Shown here: positions 24,896 through 33,119 of the stretch, one piece after another | How positions within the stretch are numbered: the first letter of the stretch is position 1 | Layout: every line of letters starts with the position of its first letter | Assembly: GCF_000430025.1 (NCBI RefSeq) | Contig: NZ_KE387020.1 | Coordinates: forward strand, 290,626 to 354,625 | Source: Flavobacterium suncheonense GH29-5 = DSM 17707 | GTDB lineage: Bacteria; Bacteroidota; Bacteroidia; Flavobacteriales; Flavobacteriaceae | DNA: 64,000 nt | Direction: 5' to 3' | The notes under the pieces: model-generated | Databases searched by the model: none | Told to the model about the DNA's origin: nothing | The model's input: only the letters and a program-made list of their open reading frames with translations | Translations under genes and position numbers: made by a program

Positions 24896-25896
24896 ACATC
24901 AGTATCTTTGGGAAGAATCAGTTTCGATTGTTTTACAATTTTCCGGATAATCGCATCCAGTTCGTGAGCCGATTGCGTTACATACGGAAGCAGTTCTGTT
25001 TTTTCCTCAAGAGGCATTTCCTCGTCCGAAATCAGGTAAACAAGCCCCATAATGCGCGCCAGGGGAGCCCGTACCACATGCGATTGCGTCCAGGCGATAT
25101 CCATAAGCTGTTTGTTCTGCTGCTCAATGGCTTTCAGGTACGTCAGACTTTCCGTTATGTCATTGACCAAGACCAGTTCAGCTTTGTTTCCGTTGTAGGG
25201 AATCCTGTTACTTCGGATGTCTACATAAATTACGGCACCGTTTTTTTTCTTGTGCCTGAAAATATTTTTAGATTCTCCGGCCGTTCCGGTAAAAAGCGGG
25301 TTGTCATCGGTAACTTCCGAAATGATATCGGCAACGGTAAGCTGCAGAAATTCTTCGGCAGTATACCCGTAATGTTGTTCGGCAGCCAGATTTACATCGA
25401 GGAATTGGAGAGTTTCGGTATCGTACACCCACATCGGCAAAGGACTCAAGTGGAACAAATCGGAATACCGCTGCTCCGATTCCTTCAGTTTTACCACGTT
25501 TTTGTTCCGCTCAATATTGTAAAGAATACTCTTGTAAAGCGTCGCAGCATTCAAATCGTCTTTAAGCAGGTAATCGGAAATCCCAAGACCTAAAGATTTT
25601 ACGGCAAAAGAAAAATCCGGATAACCGGTAAGTACAACTATCGGTGCTGTGGCAATGATGTTAAGGGCTTCTTTTATGAGTTCCTCACCGCGTTTGTCCG
25701 GAAGGCTTAAGTCGAGAAGCACAATATCAATAGCTTTGGAAGTGTCCGTCAGATATTCTTCGAGCGCTTTAAACGACTCCAGATGAATAATTTCGGGCGC
25801 AAGAATTGTTTCTTCAAGATAATCCTGCAGCAGAAAAAAATCGCCGGCATTATCCTCCACCACAACAATCGCGTACTTTTTCTTGTCTCTATGCAT
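24892..25896 (-). CDS. Receiver-PAS-H-box protein lacking an ATPase domain
   Basis: 334 residues. Residues 1-125 are a receiver (VVVEDNAGDFFLLQDYLEE, IDIVLLDLSLPDKRGEELI with the Asp, APIVVLTGYPDF, YLLKDD with the Lys). About 145-260 is a PAS domain (FHLSPLPMWVYDTETLQFLD). Residues about 260-330 look like a dimerisation/H-box region with TQSHVVRAPLARIMGLVYLI, where His sits in an S-H-x-x-R-x-P-L context like HisKA. The protein then ends: no N, G1 or G2 boxes of a HATPase are present and no continuation is found downstream, where the next gene starts. It may take phosphate from, or pass it to, neighbouring kinases rather than autophosphorylate. Confidence 0.85.
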   Translation of the reverse strand: MHRDKKKYAIVVVEDNAGDFFLLQDYLEETILAPEIIHLESFKALEEYLTDTSKAIDIVLLDLSLPDKRGEELIKEALNIIATAPIVVLTGYPDFSFAVKSLGLGISDYLLKDDLNAATLYKSILYNIERNKNVVKLKESEQRYSDLFHLSPLPMWVYDTETLQFLDVNLAAEQHYGYTAEEFLQLTVADIISEVTDDNPLFTGTAGESKNIFRHKKKNGAVIYVDIRSNRIPYNGNKAELVLVNDITESLTYLKAIEQQNKQLMDIAWTQSHVVRAPLARIMGLVYLISDEEMPLEEKTELLPYVTQSAHELDAIIRKIVKQSKLILPKDTDV

Positions 25897-25901
25897 TCAT
25901 T

Positions 25902-26345
25902 CTATTTTCGGACCGGTAATTTTACGGTGTTAAACCAAAATTGTTCAATATTGGTAACGGCATCAAAAAAATCGGTTAGCTCTACCGGTTTGGTGATGTA
26001 GCAATTTACATGATTTTTATAAGAAAGATTAATATCCCTTTCAGACGAAGAGGTACTCAGCATGATTACCGGAATGTGCTTGGTGCGCTCATCCCCTTTT
26101 ATGACGGTAAGCACTTCATGACCGCTTTTCAGGGGTAAATTCACGTCCAACAGTATTAAATCCGGCTGGGAAACGTCTTTATAGTTCCCTTCGTTAAAAA
26201 CATAATCAATAGCTTCTTTTCCGTTGCGTACTACGTTTACGGTATTGATAATATTACTTTCTTCCAACGCTTCTGTCGTTAAAACAATGTCGCCTTCATT
26301 GTCTTCTACTAATAAAATATCGATTAAAGTATCTACTGATTTCAT
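25902..26345 (-). CDS. Single-domain response regulator (Rcp1-like)
   Basis: 147-residue receiver. DILLVEDNEGDIVLTTEALE is the acidic N-terminal motif, PDLILLDVNLPLKSGHEVLT the phosphoacceptor region, PVIMLSTSSSERDI the switch residue and NCYITKPVELTDFF the Lys. The layout, with an insertion after the second helix (FNEGNYKDVSQ), is that of Rcp1-type receivers that pair with phytochrome-like or PAS histidine kinases. It opens the operon with the two genes downstream (gap of five bases to the next). No DNA-binding domain. Confidence 0.92.
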   Translation of the reverse strand: MKSVDTLIDILLVEDNEGDIVLTTEALEESNIINTVNVVRNGKEAIDYVFNEGNYKDVSQPDLILLDVNLPLKSGHEVLTVIKGDERTKHIPVIMLSTSSSERDINLSYKNHVNCYITKPVELTDFFDAVTNIEQFWFNTVKLPVRK

Positions 26346-26583
26346 GTGTTGTTGTTTTTAGTATTGCCCACAGGTTTTGCTCCTAAAATAACCCGTTAAA
26401 ACAAATGAACCGTAAATTTAAGACTTCTGAAAATGAATTCAAAGAAAGATTTTACTTATATTTTAAAAAAAATGTTTCAAAACTTGTTTTTTAAACAGGA
26501 AAGGAAAGGATTGTCACAGAAGCTTTACGGAAGGTATTCCGGCGCTTTGTTTCAGGGCAAAGCAGCAAAACTACATCCCTGAT

Positions 26584-26601
26584 GGCAGCTGTTCTGCTGC
26601 C
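26584..26601 (-). terminator. Weak hairpin after the CHASE histidine kinase gene
   Basis: GGCAGC (26584-26589) and GCTGCC (26596-26601) form a six-base-pair stem with a six-base loop, starting just after the stop codon at 26607 when read on the minus strand. The bases that follow (ATCAGGG) do not form a T-run, so it may be only a stabilising 3' hairpin. Confidence 0.35.
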
Positions 26602-26606
26602 TGTCT

Positions 26607-28247
26607 TTAATGATGATTGCCGGACAAAGTTCCCGCTGCCGGTAAGGTAAAATAAAACGTACTGCCCTTACCCGGTTCCGATTCCAGCCATATTTCACCC
26701 CCTAAACTAATGATTATCTTTTTCACAATCGCCAGCCCTATTCCGGTACCGGCATACTGATTGGTGGAATGCAGTCGTTGAAAAATGACAAAAATTTTAT
26801 CGGCATATTCATTTTCAATCCCAATTCCGTTGTCTTTTACTGAGAAAAGCCACATCTTGCCGCGTCGTTCAACGGTTATTTCTATGATGGGTAAAACGCC
26901 TTCCCTGCTGTACTTCAGCGCATTTCCAATCAGGTTTTGAAACACCTGCAGCATGGGGGAACGCTGTGTTACTATAACGGGAAGTACTCCGTACTTTACA
27001 AAGGCCTTTTTTTCTTTGATGTTTTTTTGCTGCAACTGGCATACTTCATCCAGCAACAGATTCAGATCGATGGCTTTCGGCTTTTCGGTATATTTCCCTA
27101 CCCGCGAAAATTCCAGTACATCCAAAATTATGGAGCGCATCCTTTTGGCGCCTTCTACCGCAAAGAAAATATATTGCCTGCCTTTCTCGTCCAACCGTTC
27201 CGAATACTTTCGTTCAATTTGAGTTAAAAAGGTTGAAACCGTACGGAGCGGCTCCTGAAGGTCGTGGGAAGCAATATACGCAAATTGTTCAAGTTCTTTG
27301 TTCGAAACGGTAAGTTCCAGAGCGCGGTTCCGGAGCTCCTGATTTAGTGCATCGAGGGCTTTTGTTTTTCGGGCTACCAGCAACTTCAGCCGGTTAGGCT
27401 GTACCGAAAGATGCCACATGAAAATAGCAACTAAAACGGAAAACAGCAAACCCAGAAAAGAAAATTGCAGGGCACGGTCTATGTAATTCGGGTTTTTCAG
27501 TTTGGCATAAATGTCCCAGTCACCAAGCTCCAGATGTTCCCGGTGGAAAATGCCTGTATTATAATCCTCAAGATGTTTAAAAAACAGATTATCCCGCGAA
27601 TTGCCGTTGCTGGTTTTCACCAACTGATACAGATAAGTATCATTCGTCCCGCTGCGGTTAATCCCCAAAGCCTTCAGCAGGGTTGCTTTACGGACAATTA
27701 CCGCCGAGAATCCCCAAAGCCGATTGTCCTGATAAACCGGCAAACGACCGATAACCCCAACATCGCCCTGCTTGAGCAGCAGGGGACCTTCAAAGTAAAA
27801 GGCATCTCGCTGTACAGCCTTCATGGCCTCTTTGCGGTGTACCGGATCGCTTAACACCGGATACCCGATAACGGCTTCGTTCCCTTTTAACGGGTAGGTT
27901 TTAACAACCGTGTCGTCTTTAACCAGCTGCAGGGCATCAACCAGTCTGTTCTGACTGACTAATTTTTGGGCAACCGTTTCAAAATAAGCATCCACTAAAT
28001 TTTGCTCTATGAGAAAAGCGATAATCCGCGAAGCATTGGAACTTTGGCTGAGTGAACTCTCCAATTGGTTTTTTATATGATTGGCTTCCTGTTTTACCTG
28101 CAGCAGTTCGTTCTCTTTTACAACCGAAAAAATACGATACGCAATACCCTGTGTAACCAACAGCGACACTATAAAAACAGTCCAGACCGTTCGGTTAGGC
28201 CGTGTTTTTAATAAATCGCGCAGTATCACTACAGATTTCATGTTCAT
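26607..28247 (-). CDS. Membrane histidine kinase with CHASE-type sensor
   Basis: 546 residues. A first membrane helix at about 22-42 (TVFIVSLLVTQGIAYRIF) and a second at about 264-286 (FSFLGLLFSVLVAIFMWHLS) bracket a periplasmic sensor of about 210 residues that fits a CHASE domain (ALQLVKDDTVVKTYPLKGNE, YPVLSDPVHRKEAMKAVQRD). A coiled stretch leads to HisKA (FAYIASHDLQEPLRTVSTFL with the His) and HATPase_c with N box LIGNALKYSREG, G1 KDNGIGIENEY and G2 GTGIGLAIVKK. It overlaps the upstream large kinase gene by four bases, so the two kinases are made together; their kinase cores are clear paralogs. Ligand unknown. Confidence 0.93.
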   Translation of the reverse strand: MNMKSVVILRDLLKTRPNRTVWTVFIVSLLVTQGIAYRIFSVVKENELLQVKQEANHIKNQLESSLSQSSNASRIIAFLIEQNLVDAYFETVAQKLVSQNRLVDALQLVKDDTVVKTYPLKGNEAVIGYPVLSDPVHRKEAMKAVQRDAFYFEGPLLLKQGDVGVIGRLPVYQDNRLWGFSAVIVRKATLLKALGINRSGTNDTYLYQLVKTSNGNSRDNLFFKHLEDYNTGIFHREHLELGDWDIYAKLKNPNYIDRALQFSFLGLLFSVLVAIFMWHLSVQPNRLKLLVARKTKALDALNQELRNRALELTVSNKELEQFAYIASHDLQEPLRTVSTFLTQIERKYSERLDEKGRQYIFFAVEGAKRMRSIILDVLEFSRVGKYTEKPKAIDLNLLLDEVCQLQQKNIKEKKAFVKYGVLPVIVTQRSPMLQVFQNLIGNALKYSREGVLPIIEITVERRGKMWLFSVKDNGIGIENEYADKIFVIFQRLHSTNQYAGTGIGLAIVKKIIISLGGEIWLESEPGKGSTFYFTLPAAGTLSGNHH

Positions 28248-31200
28248 GATTGCTTAGGTAAGGTAAAGTGAAACGCACTGCCTTCGCCTTCTTTGGACTC
28301 CACCCAGATCCGGCCGCCTAAATGATCTAAAATTTTCTTTACTATCGCCAGACCGATACCTGTTCCGGCGTATTGTTCTTTTACATGAAGCCGCTGAAAA
28401 AGTATGAATATTTTCTCATGGTATTCTTTACTGATTCCGATACCGTTATCCTTAACAACAAGTTCCCATTCGCCGGGATGTTCCTTAACCAAAACAGAAA
28501 TCACTGCAGGCACATCGGGCTTGGAATATTTCAGCGCATTACCGATTAAATTCTGAAACACCTGCACAAGCGGAGAACGGTATGAGGTTACCACTGGGAG
28601 CGTTTCAAAATTCAGGGTCGCCCGTTTTTCTTCTATCAGCCGGTGCTGAAGCTGACTGACTTCCTGAACGATTTCGTTTAAATCGATTTGCTCTTTGTTG
28701 TCTTCGTGTTTTCCTACGCGGGAGAACTCTAAAATATCCAGAATAATCTGGCGCATGCGCAACGAACCGTCTACCGCAAAATGAATGTACTGGTGGGCTT
28801 TTTCGTCTAACTGATCGCCGTATTTCTTCTTCAGTTGGGTTAAAAAACTGGTTACCATCCGCAGCGGCTCCTGCAAGTCGTGAGACGCTACATAGGCGAA
28901 TTGCTCCAGTTCTTTGTTGGAAATCATCAGCTCATTGGCTTTTTCTTCCAATCTCGCGTTCAGGCTTTTTAACGATTCTTCGTATTCTTTCTGATAAGTA
29001 ATATCCGTCATCGCACCAATCATTCGGACGGCTTTCCCCTGCGGATTTCGTATGATAACACCTCTGTCGATCACATAGGCCGAACTGCCGTCCTGACGCC
29101 TAATGCCGTATTCGAGTTCCCAATGGGTTGTTTCAGGATTTTCTAATGCTTTGGCAACACTCTTCCGGATCCGCATTTTATCTTCGTCTGAAAAATGATT
29201 CTGCCAGAATTCCTGGGAAGCCTCGCCGCTGTCAATCTTACAGCCGAACAACCGCTCAAAACCATCACTTCGGTAATAGGTATCCTGCTCTATGTCCCAA
29301 TCCCAGATGGCATCACTGGTGGCTTCGGTAACTTTTTCAAAACGCTCGTTGGTTTGCCGGATTTGCTCTTCGGCAATCTTTCGGATACTTACGTCTTTAA
29401 AATATACCGAAAGTCCTTCTTCAGCCGGATAGGCACTTACTTCAAACCACTGGTTGCGAACCGGATTGTATTCTTCAAAATGCACAATTTCACCGGTTTC
29501 CATGGCTTTGTGGTATTCGGTGTAAAATTTTAACCCAACGGCTTCGGGGTAAGCATCCCAAAGGTTTGTACCCACTATCGATTCGCGTTTGCGTTCCAGT
29601 ACATTTTCGGCTTCTCTGTTCCAGTAAGTAACAATCCAGTCCCGGTTTACGGCAAAGAATGCATCGCCGATACTTTCCAGTATGTTGTTGCGCTCTTCCA
29701 AAGATTTTTGCAGTTCAAATTCTGCAATTTTCTGATTGTGAATATCCTGCAAACTTCCGTAAAAATGTATGGCTTTTCCGTTAAAAAATTCGGCGTTACC
29801 AATCGCCCGAATCCATCGTTCGTTGCCTTTGGCAGTGATAATCGGCGCTTCAAAATCAAAAGGTTTTCCCTTTTTAAGGTCGTTGTCTATAAAAGCCTTA
29901 ACGGTTTCCCTGTAATCTTCTCTGCAAAAGGAAATAAGTGACGACATATCGGGCTGAAAATCTTCCGGTACTTCATGAATAATTTTCGTCATCGGAGACC
30001 AATACAGCACATTATGAGCCACATCCAGTTCCCAGGCGCCCACAAGTGCTAATTTCGAGGTTTCTTTGAGCAGCTCATCGAGTCGTATGGTTTCTGTTAC
30101 ATCCCTTCCGTAGGCGAACATCATTTTTTCCTGCCCGAAAAAACCCGAAGTACTCCAGGAAATCCAGCGGTAATCACCGGATTTTGTCCGGTAACGCACC
30201 GTAGAGTTAACAAGCCGTTTTCCTTCGTTAATCGCTTCCATGAATGCTGAAGTCGCCTTTTGCAAATCGTCCGGGTGTACAAAAAAATCGAGCGACTTGT
30301 CTTCCACTTCGGCTTCGGAATAGCCTAACAAACGGTAAAAAGTAGAATTTACTTTAACAAAATACCGCTCTGCCGAGACAATGGCCATAATTTCCGGAGC
30401 ACTGTGAAACAAGAGATACATTTCCTCTTCTTGCTGTTTTCTTTTGATTTCATCGCCCAGATAATGCTGCAACGGTTCAAATCTTGCCTGAAAAGAGGCA
30501 TTGAAAAACTGTTTGCTGTCTGAAAATAAAAGCAAAACCCCTATAACTTTGTCCTTGTGAAAAAGAGGCAATCCCATAGCGCTTTTTAAGCCTGCCTTTT
30601 GTGCCGATTCCTTACGGATAAACAAATCGGTTTCGTCGATGTTATCCCAGATGACAATGCGGCCGGTTTTCCATACTTCCCCCGGCAGTCCTTCCCCTTT
30701 TTGCAGCTTGTTTATGCTTTTACTTTCGCTGAAAAAGACGGAACCTTTCGGAGTATGGGCATACGAAGACATTACATTGATATACTTTTGATTGCTTCCG
30801 GTAAACCAGATTTCTGCGTTTTGCAAGGCTCCGGAAACCGTTAAAAAATGTAAAACGTCCGATAAAATAGTGTTCAGGCTGTTTTCCGTTTTAAAAAATG
30901 CCGAGACCTGATATTGGAACTTTTTTTGCTTTTTGCTCATTTTGGTCAAAGTGACATCGCGCAATACCCCAATCATGCGCAGGGGTTCTCCTTTTGCGTT
31001 GCGAATCAGATGACCGATTTCTTCCACATAGGTGTAAGTACCGTCGGCTTTTTGGAACCGGAATTCTTTCTCCCATTTGTCCCGCTTCGGATTGTTTAAA
31101 AAAGCGACCCATTTTTCGGCCAGTTTCTGATGATCCGAAGGATGCATTAAGGCCTCCCAGTCGGCAAGACGAAAGGCCTCTTTTCTTTTCGGATGTCCAA

Positions 31201-32623
31201 AAAGACTGTAAAAACCTTCACTCCAGTAAAAAATATCGTTGATGCCGTCCCATTCGTAAATAGCATCTCTCGAAGTTTTATTAATCAGTTCATACCGCTC
31301 GTTATCCTTTTGAATGGTAGCAATGTACTCACATTTTTCAATGAAAAGGGCAATTAAACGGCTGGAATGTTCCATAACATGTTCCTCGATAACCGTTGGT
31401 AGTTTAGCGATGGCATGGTAAGCATTAAAGGTGGCAATCACGACGCCTTCGGCATTAAAAATCGGATAGGACCAACAGGATCGGATACCGTGCTGAACCG
31501 CCAGATCTGCGAAATTTTCCCAGTTTTTGTCGCGCAACACATCGGCCGCTATTACCTTATGCTTTCCATAGGCTGCCGCGCCAAAGGAAGCTACATTATT
31601 ACCAATAGCAAGGCCTTCTATAGCCCGGATATAGTCCTGAGGCAAAGAGGGCGATGCCAGATTGTTAATTTTATGATTTTGTACCCCTAATACCGAAGCC
31701 CTCATTTCCGGAAAAAGACCTTCCAGTTTTTGGATGTAAAATTCCAGTATGTCGTTAATTTCAATATTCTTAGTCATGCTGTATTGCATCACCTCTTTTT
31801 CGAGCACTTCGAATTGCTGGTAAAAAAACACTTTGGTAATGTCTTTTACGGTGCCCAGAGCACGGTAAGCAATTCCGTTGGAATCCCGCAGTAGGGCGGC
31901 TTCTTTTTTTACATATGCCGTTTCGCCGTTGGCTTTTAACAAACGGTATTCACAAAACCATTTTCCCTCATTTGTATCCTTTATAGCGGCTTCAAAACTT
32001 TTGAGAACCCTGTCTTTATCGTTCGGATGCAGGTGGGAAACCAGAAGGTCGAAATTTTGCTTTAACTCTTTTCCTTCAATCCCGAATTTTTCGGAATAGC
32101 CGTCGCTTAAAAAAAGCTCGTTGCGCGTCAAATCGTAATCCCAGAAGCAGTCGGTTCCCGCTTTCATAAGGATTTCAAAACGCTCTTCGCTCTGGCTGAT
32201 AGTTTCGGAAGCAGTCCTCAAATCAGTAATATCCTGAAAAACGCCAATCAGTTTTATTGGCACATTATTTTCATCGCACAAAACATTCCCCGACGATTGA
32301 ACCAACTTAATTGCCCCGCTTGCGGTTACAACACGAAACTGCGTGGAATAGGTCCCGCCGTGACTCATAACGGCATTCATTACCTGAATGGCTTTCGCCC
32401 GGTCATCAGGATGGATAATGTCAATTCCTTTATCGTAATCCGGTAAAAAGGATTGCGGTGCATACTCCAAAAGCCTGTAAACCCCGTCAGACCAATATAG
32501 TTCCTTCGTCTGCAAATCTAATGCCCAACTGCCGGCTTTGGCTATGGCTTCGGTTTCCTGCCATAACGCTTCATTGCTTAAAACGGATTTGGTATTGGCA
32601 ATTGTTTTGTTTTTCTTCTGCAT
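28244..32623 (-). CDS. Giant cytoplasmic multi-PAS/GAF histidine kinase
   Basis: 1459 residues with no membrane helix or signal peptide. Approximate order: PAS 22-140, PAS 150-265, GAF-like 285-430, PAS 440-560, GAF 580-730, PAS 735-850, PAS 860-975, PAS 990-1095, PAS 1105-1225, HisKA about 1245-1315 (FAYVASHDLQEPLRMVTSFL), HATPase_c to the end (LIGNALKYSKPD, KDNGIGISKEY, GTGIGLAIVKK). Several PAS units end in the PAC pattern (IGVFQDIT, LGTVKDIT, IGVLRDVT, IGAMTDIT). Seven PAS and two GAF sensors suggest integration of several small-molecule or redox signals. It is upstream of, and overlaps by four bases, the CHASE kinase gene. No receiver domain is fused. Confidence 0.92.
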   Translation of the reverse strand: MQKKNKTIANTKSVLSNEALWQETEAIAKAGSWALDLQTKELYWSDGVYRLLEYAPQSFLPDYDKGIDIIHPDDRAKAIQVMNAVMSHGGTYSTQFRVVTASGAIKLVQSSGNVLCDENNVPIKLIGVFQDITDLRTASETISQSEERFEILMKAGTDCFWDYDLTRNELFLSDGYSEKFGIEGKELKQNFDLLVSHLHPNDKDRVLKSFEAAIKDTNEGKWFCEYRLLKANGETAYVKKEAALLRDSNGIAYRALGTVKDITKVFFYQQFEVLEKEVMQYSMTKNIEINDILEFYIQKLEGLFPEMRASVLGVQNHKINNLASPSLPQDYIRAIEGLAIGNNVASFGAAAYGKHKVIAADVLRDKNWENFADLAVQHGIRSCWSYPIFNAEGVVIATFNAYHAIAKLPTVIEEHVMEHSSRLIALFIEKCEYIATIQKDNERYELINKTSRDAIYEWDGINDIFYWSEGFYSLFGHPKRKEAFRLADWEALMHPSDHQKLAEKWVAFLNNPKRDKWEKEFRFQKADGTYTYVEEIGHLIRNAKGEPLRMIGVLRDVTLTKMSKKQKKFQYQVSAFFKTENSLNTILSDVLHFLTVSGALQNAEIWFTGSNQKYINVMSSYAHTPKGSVFFSESKSINKLQKGEGLPGEVWKTGRIVIWDNIDETDLFIRKESAQKAGLKSAMGLPLFHKDKVIGVLLLFSDSKQFFNASFQARFEPLQHYLGDEIKRKQQEEEMYLLFHSAPEIMAIVSAERYFVKVNSTFYRLLGYSEAEVEDKSLDFFVHPDDLQKATSAFMEAINEGKRLVNSTVRYRTKSGDYRWISWSTSGFFGQEKMMFAYGRDVTETIRLDELLKETSKLALVGAWELDVAHNVLYWSPMTKIIHEVPEDFQPDMSSLISFCREDYRETVKAFIDNDLKKGKPFDFEAPIITAKGNERWIRAIGNAEFFNGKAIHFYGSLQDIHNQKIAEFELQKSLEERNNILESIGDAFFAVNRDWIVTYWNREAENVLERKRESIVGTNLWDAYPEAVGLKFYTEYHKAMETGEIVHFEEYNPVRNQWFEVSAYPAEEGLSVYFKDVSIRKIAEEQIRQTNERFEKVTEATSDAIWDWDIEQDTYYRSDGFERLFGCKIDSGEASQEFWQNHFSDEDKMRIRKSVAKALENPETTHWELEYGIRRQDGSSAYVIDRGVIIRNPQGKAVRMIGAMTDITYQKEYEESLKSLNARLEEKANELMISNKELEQFAYVASHDLQEPLRMVTSFLTQLKKKYGDQLDEKAHQYIHFAVDGSLRMRQIILDILEFSRVGKHEDNKEQIDLNEIVQEVSQLQHRLIEEKRATLNFETLPVVTSYRSPLVQVFQNLIGNALKYSKPDVPAVISVLVKEHPGEWELVVKDNGIGISKEYHEKIFILFQRLHVKEQYAGTGIGLAIVKKILDHLGGRIWVESKEGEGSAFHFTLPKQS

Positions 32624-33119
32624 AGTAGAGATATAAGTACAATATCGTTCCGGTCCCGTTGAATTTTCGTTTCAGAATTCAGCAGCATCTTTTACAGAAA
32701 TCCCTCTGAAAACCTGTGCTTTATCGTCTAAAACATAAGCATTGGAATAAAATTCTGTAAGGTAAATATACCATTTTTTAGTGTAAAACCCAACACACTT
32801 ATTCCCTGGAGAAAACATTTCAGGCATAAAAGCAACTGATCCGACTGTTTTCATCAAAACCTCTTTTCATTAAATAAATAAACAATTCGCAATAAACACC
32901 TTAAATATTTATTTTTTTTCAAGAACACCTCCAAAATCATCCTTTTTTTCAACAAAAAGACAATTAATGGGATTTTCAGGTTATTCCTCAAAAGCATACA
33001 CTTATTAAACCAATCCCAACGGTTATTAAGTTGTGATAAATACCTTACAACAAAAAGGCGAAATTTGATTTAAAATTCTGAAAAAGAGCAAGTTAATAAC
33101 AAGGTCAAATCAATTGCTG
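32624..33119. other. Divergent intergenic region
   Basis: About 490 AT-rich bases separate the divergent large kinase and T9SS cargo genes. Part of it (32672-32854) holds a possible small gene on the minus strand. The rest has many A and T runs, including a TTTATTTTTTTT run near 32907-32919, but no promoter match I would defend. Confidence 0.4.
32672..32854 (-). CDS. Possible small protein, 60 residues
   Basis: An ATG at 32854 (MKTVGSVAFMPEMFSPGN...) is preceded by AAAAGAGGTTTTG, which has both an A-rich and an AGAGG element at a workable distance, and the frame runs 60 codons to a TGA. The third codon positions are rich in T and A as in other genes here, and the protein has a balanced composition (VGFYTKKWYIYLTEF, SNAYVLDDKAQVFRGISVKD). 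I recognise no family and see no signal peptide or membrane segment. It could be a chance open frame, but it does not overlap any other gene. Confidence 0.35.
   Translation of the reverse strand: MKTVGSVAFMPEMFSPGNKCVGFYTKKWYIYLTEFYSNAYVLDDKAQVFRGISVKDAAEF

Noticed and set aside
24928..25593. A plus-strand open frame of 221 residues
   Set aside because: It is antisense to the receiver-PAS gene and its translation has no recognisable features.
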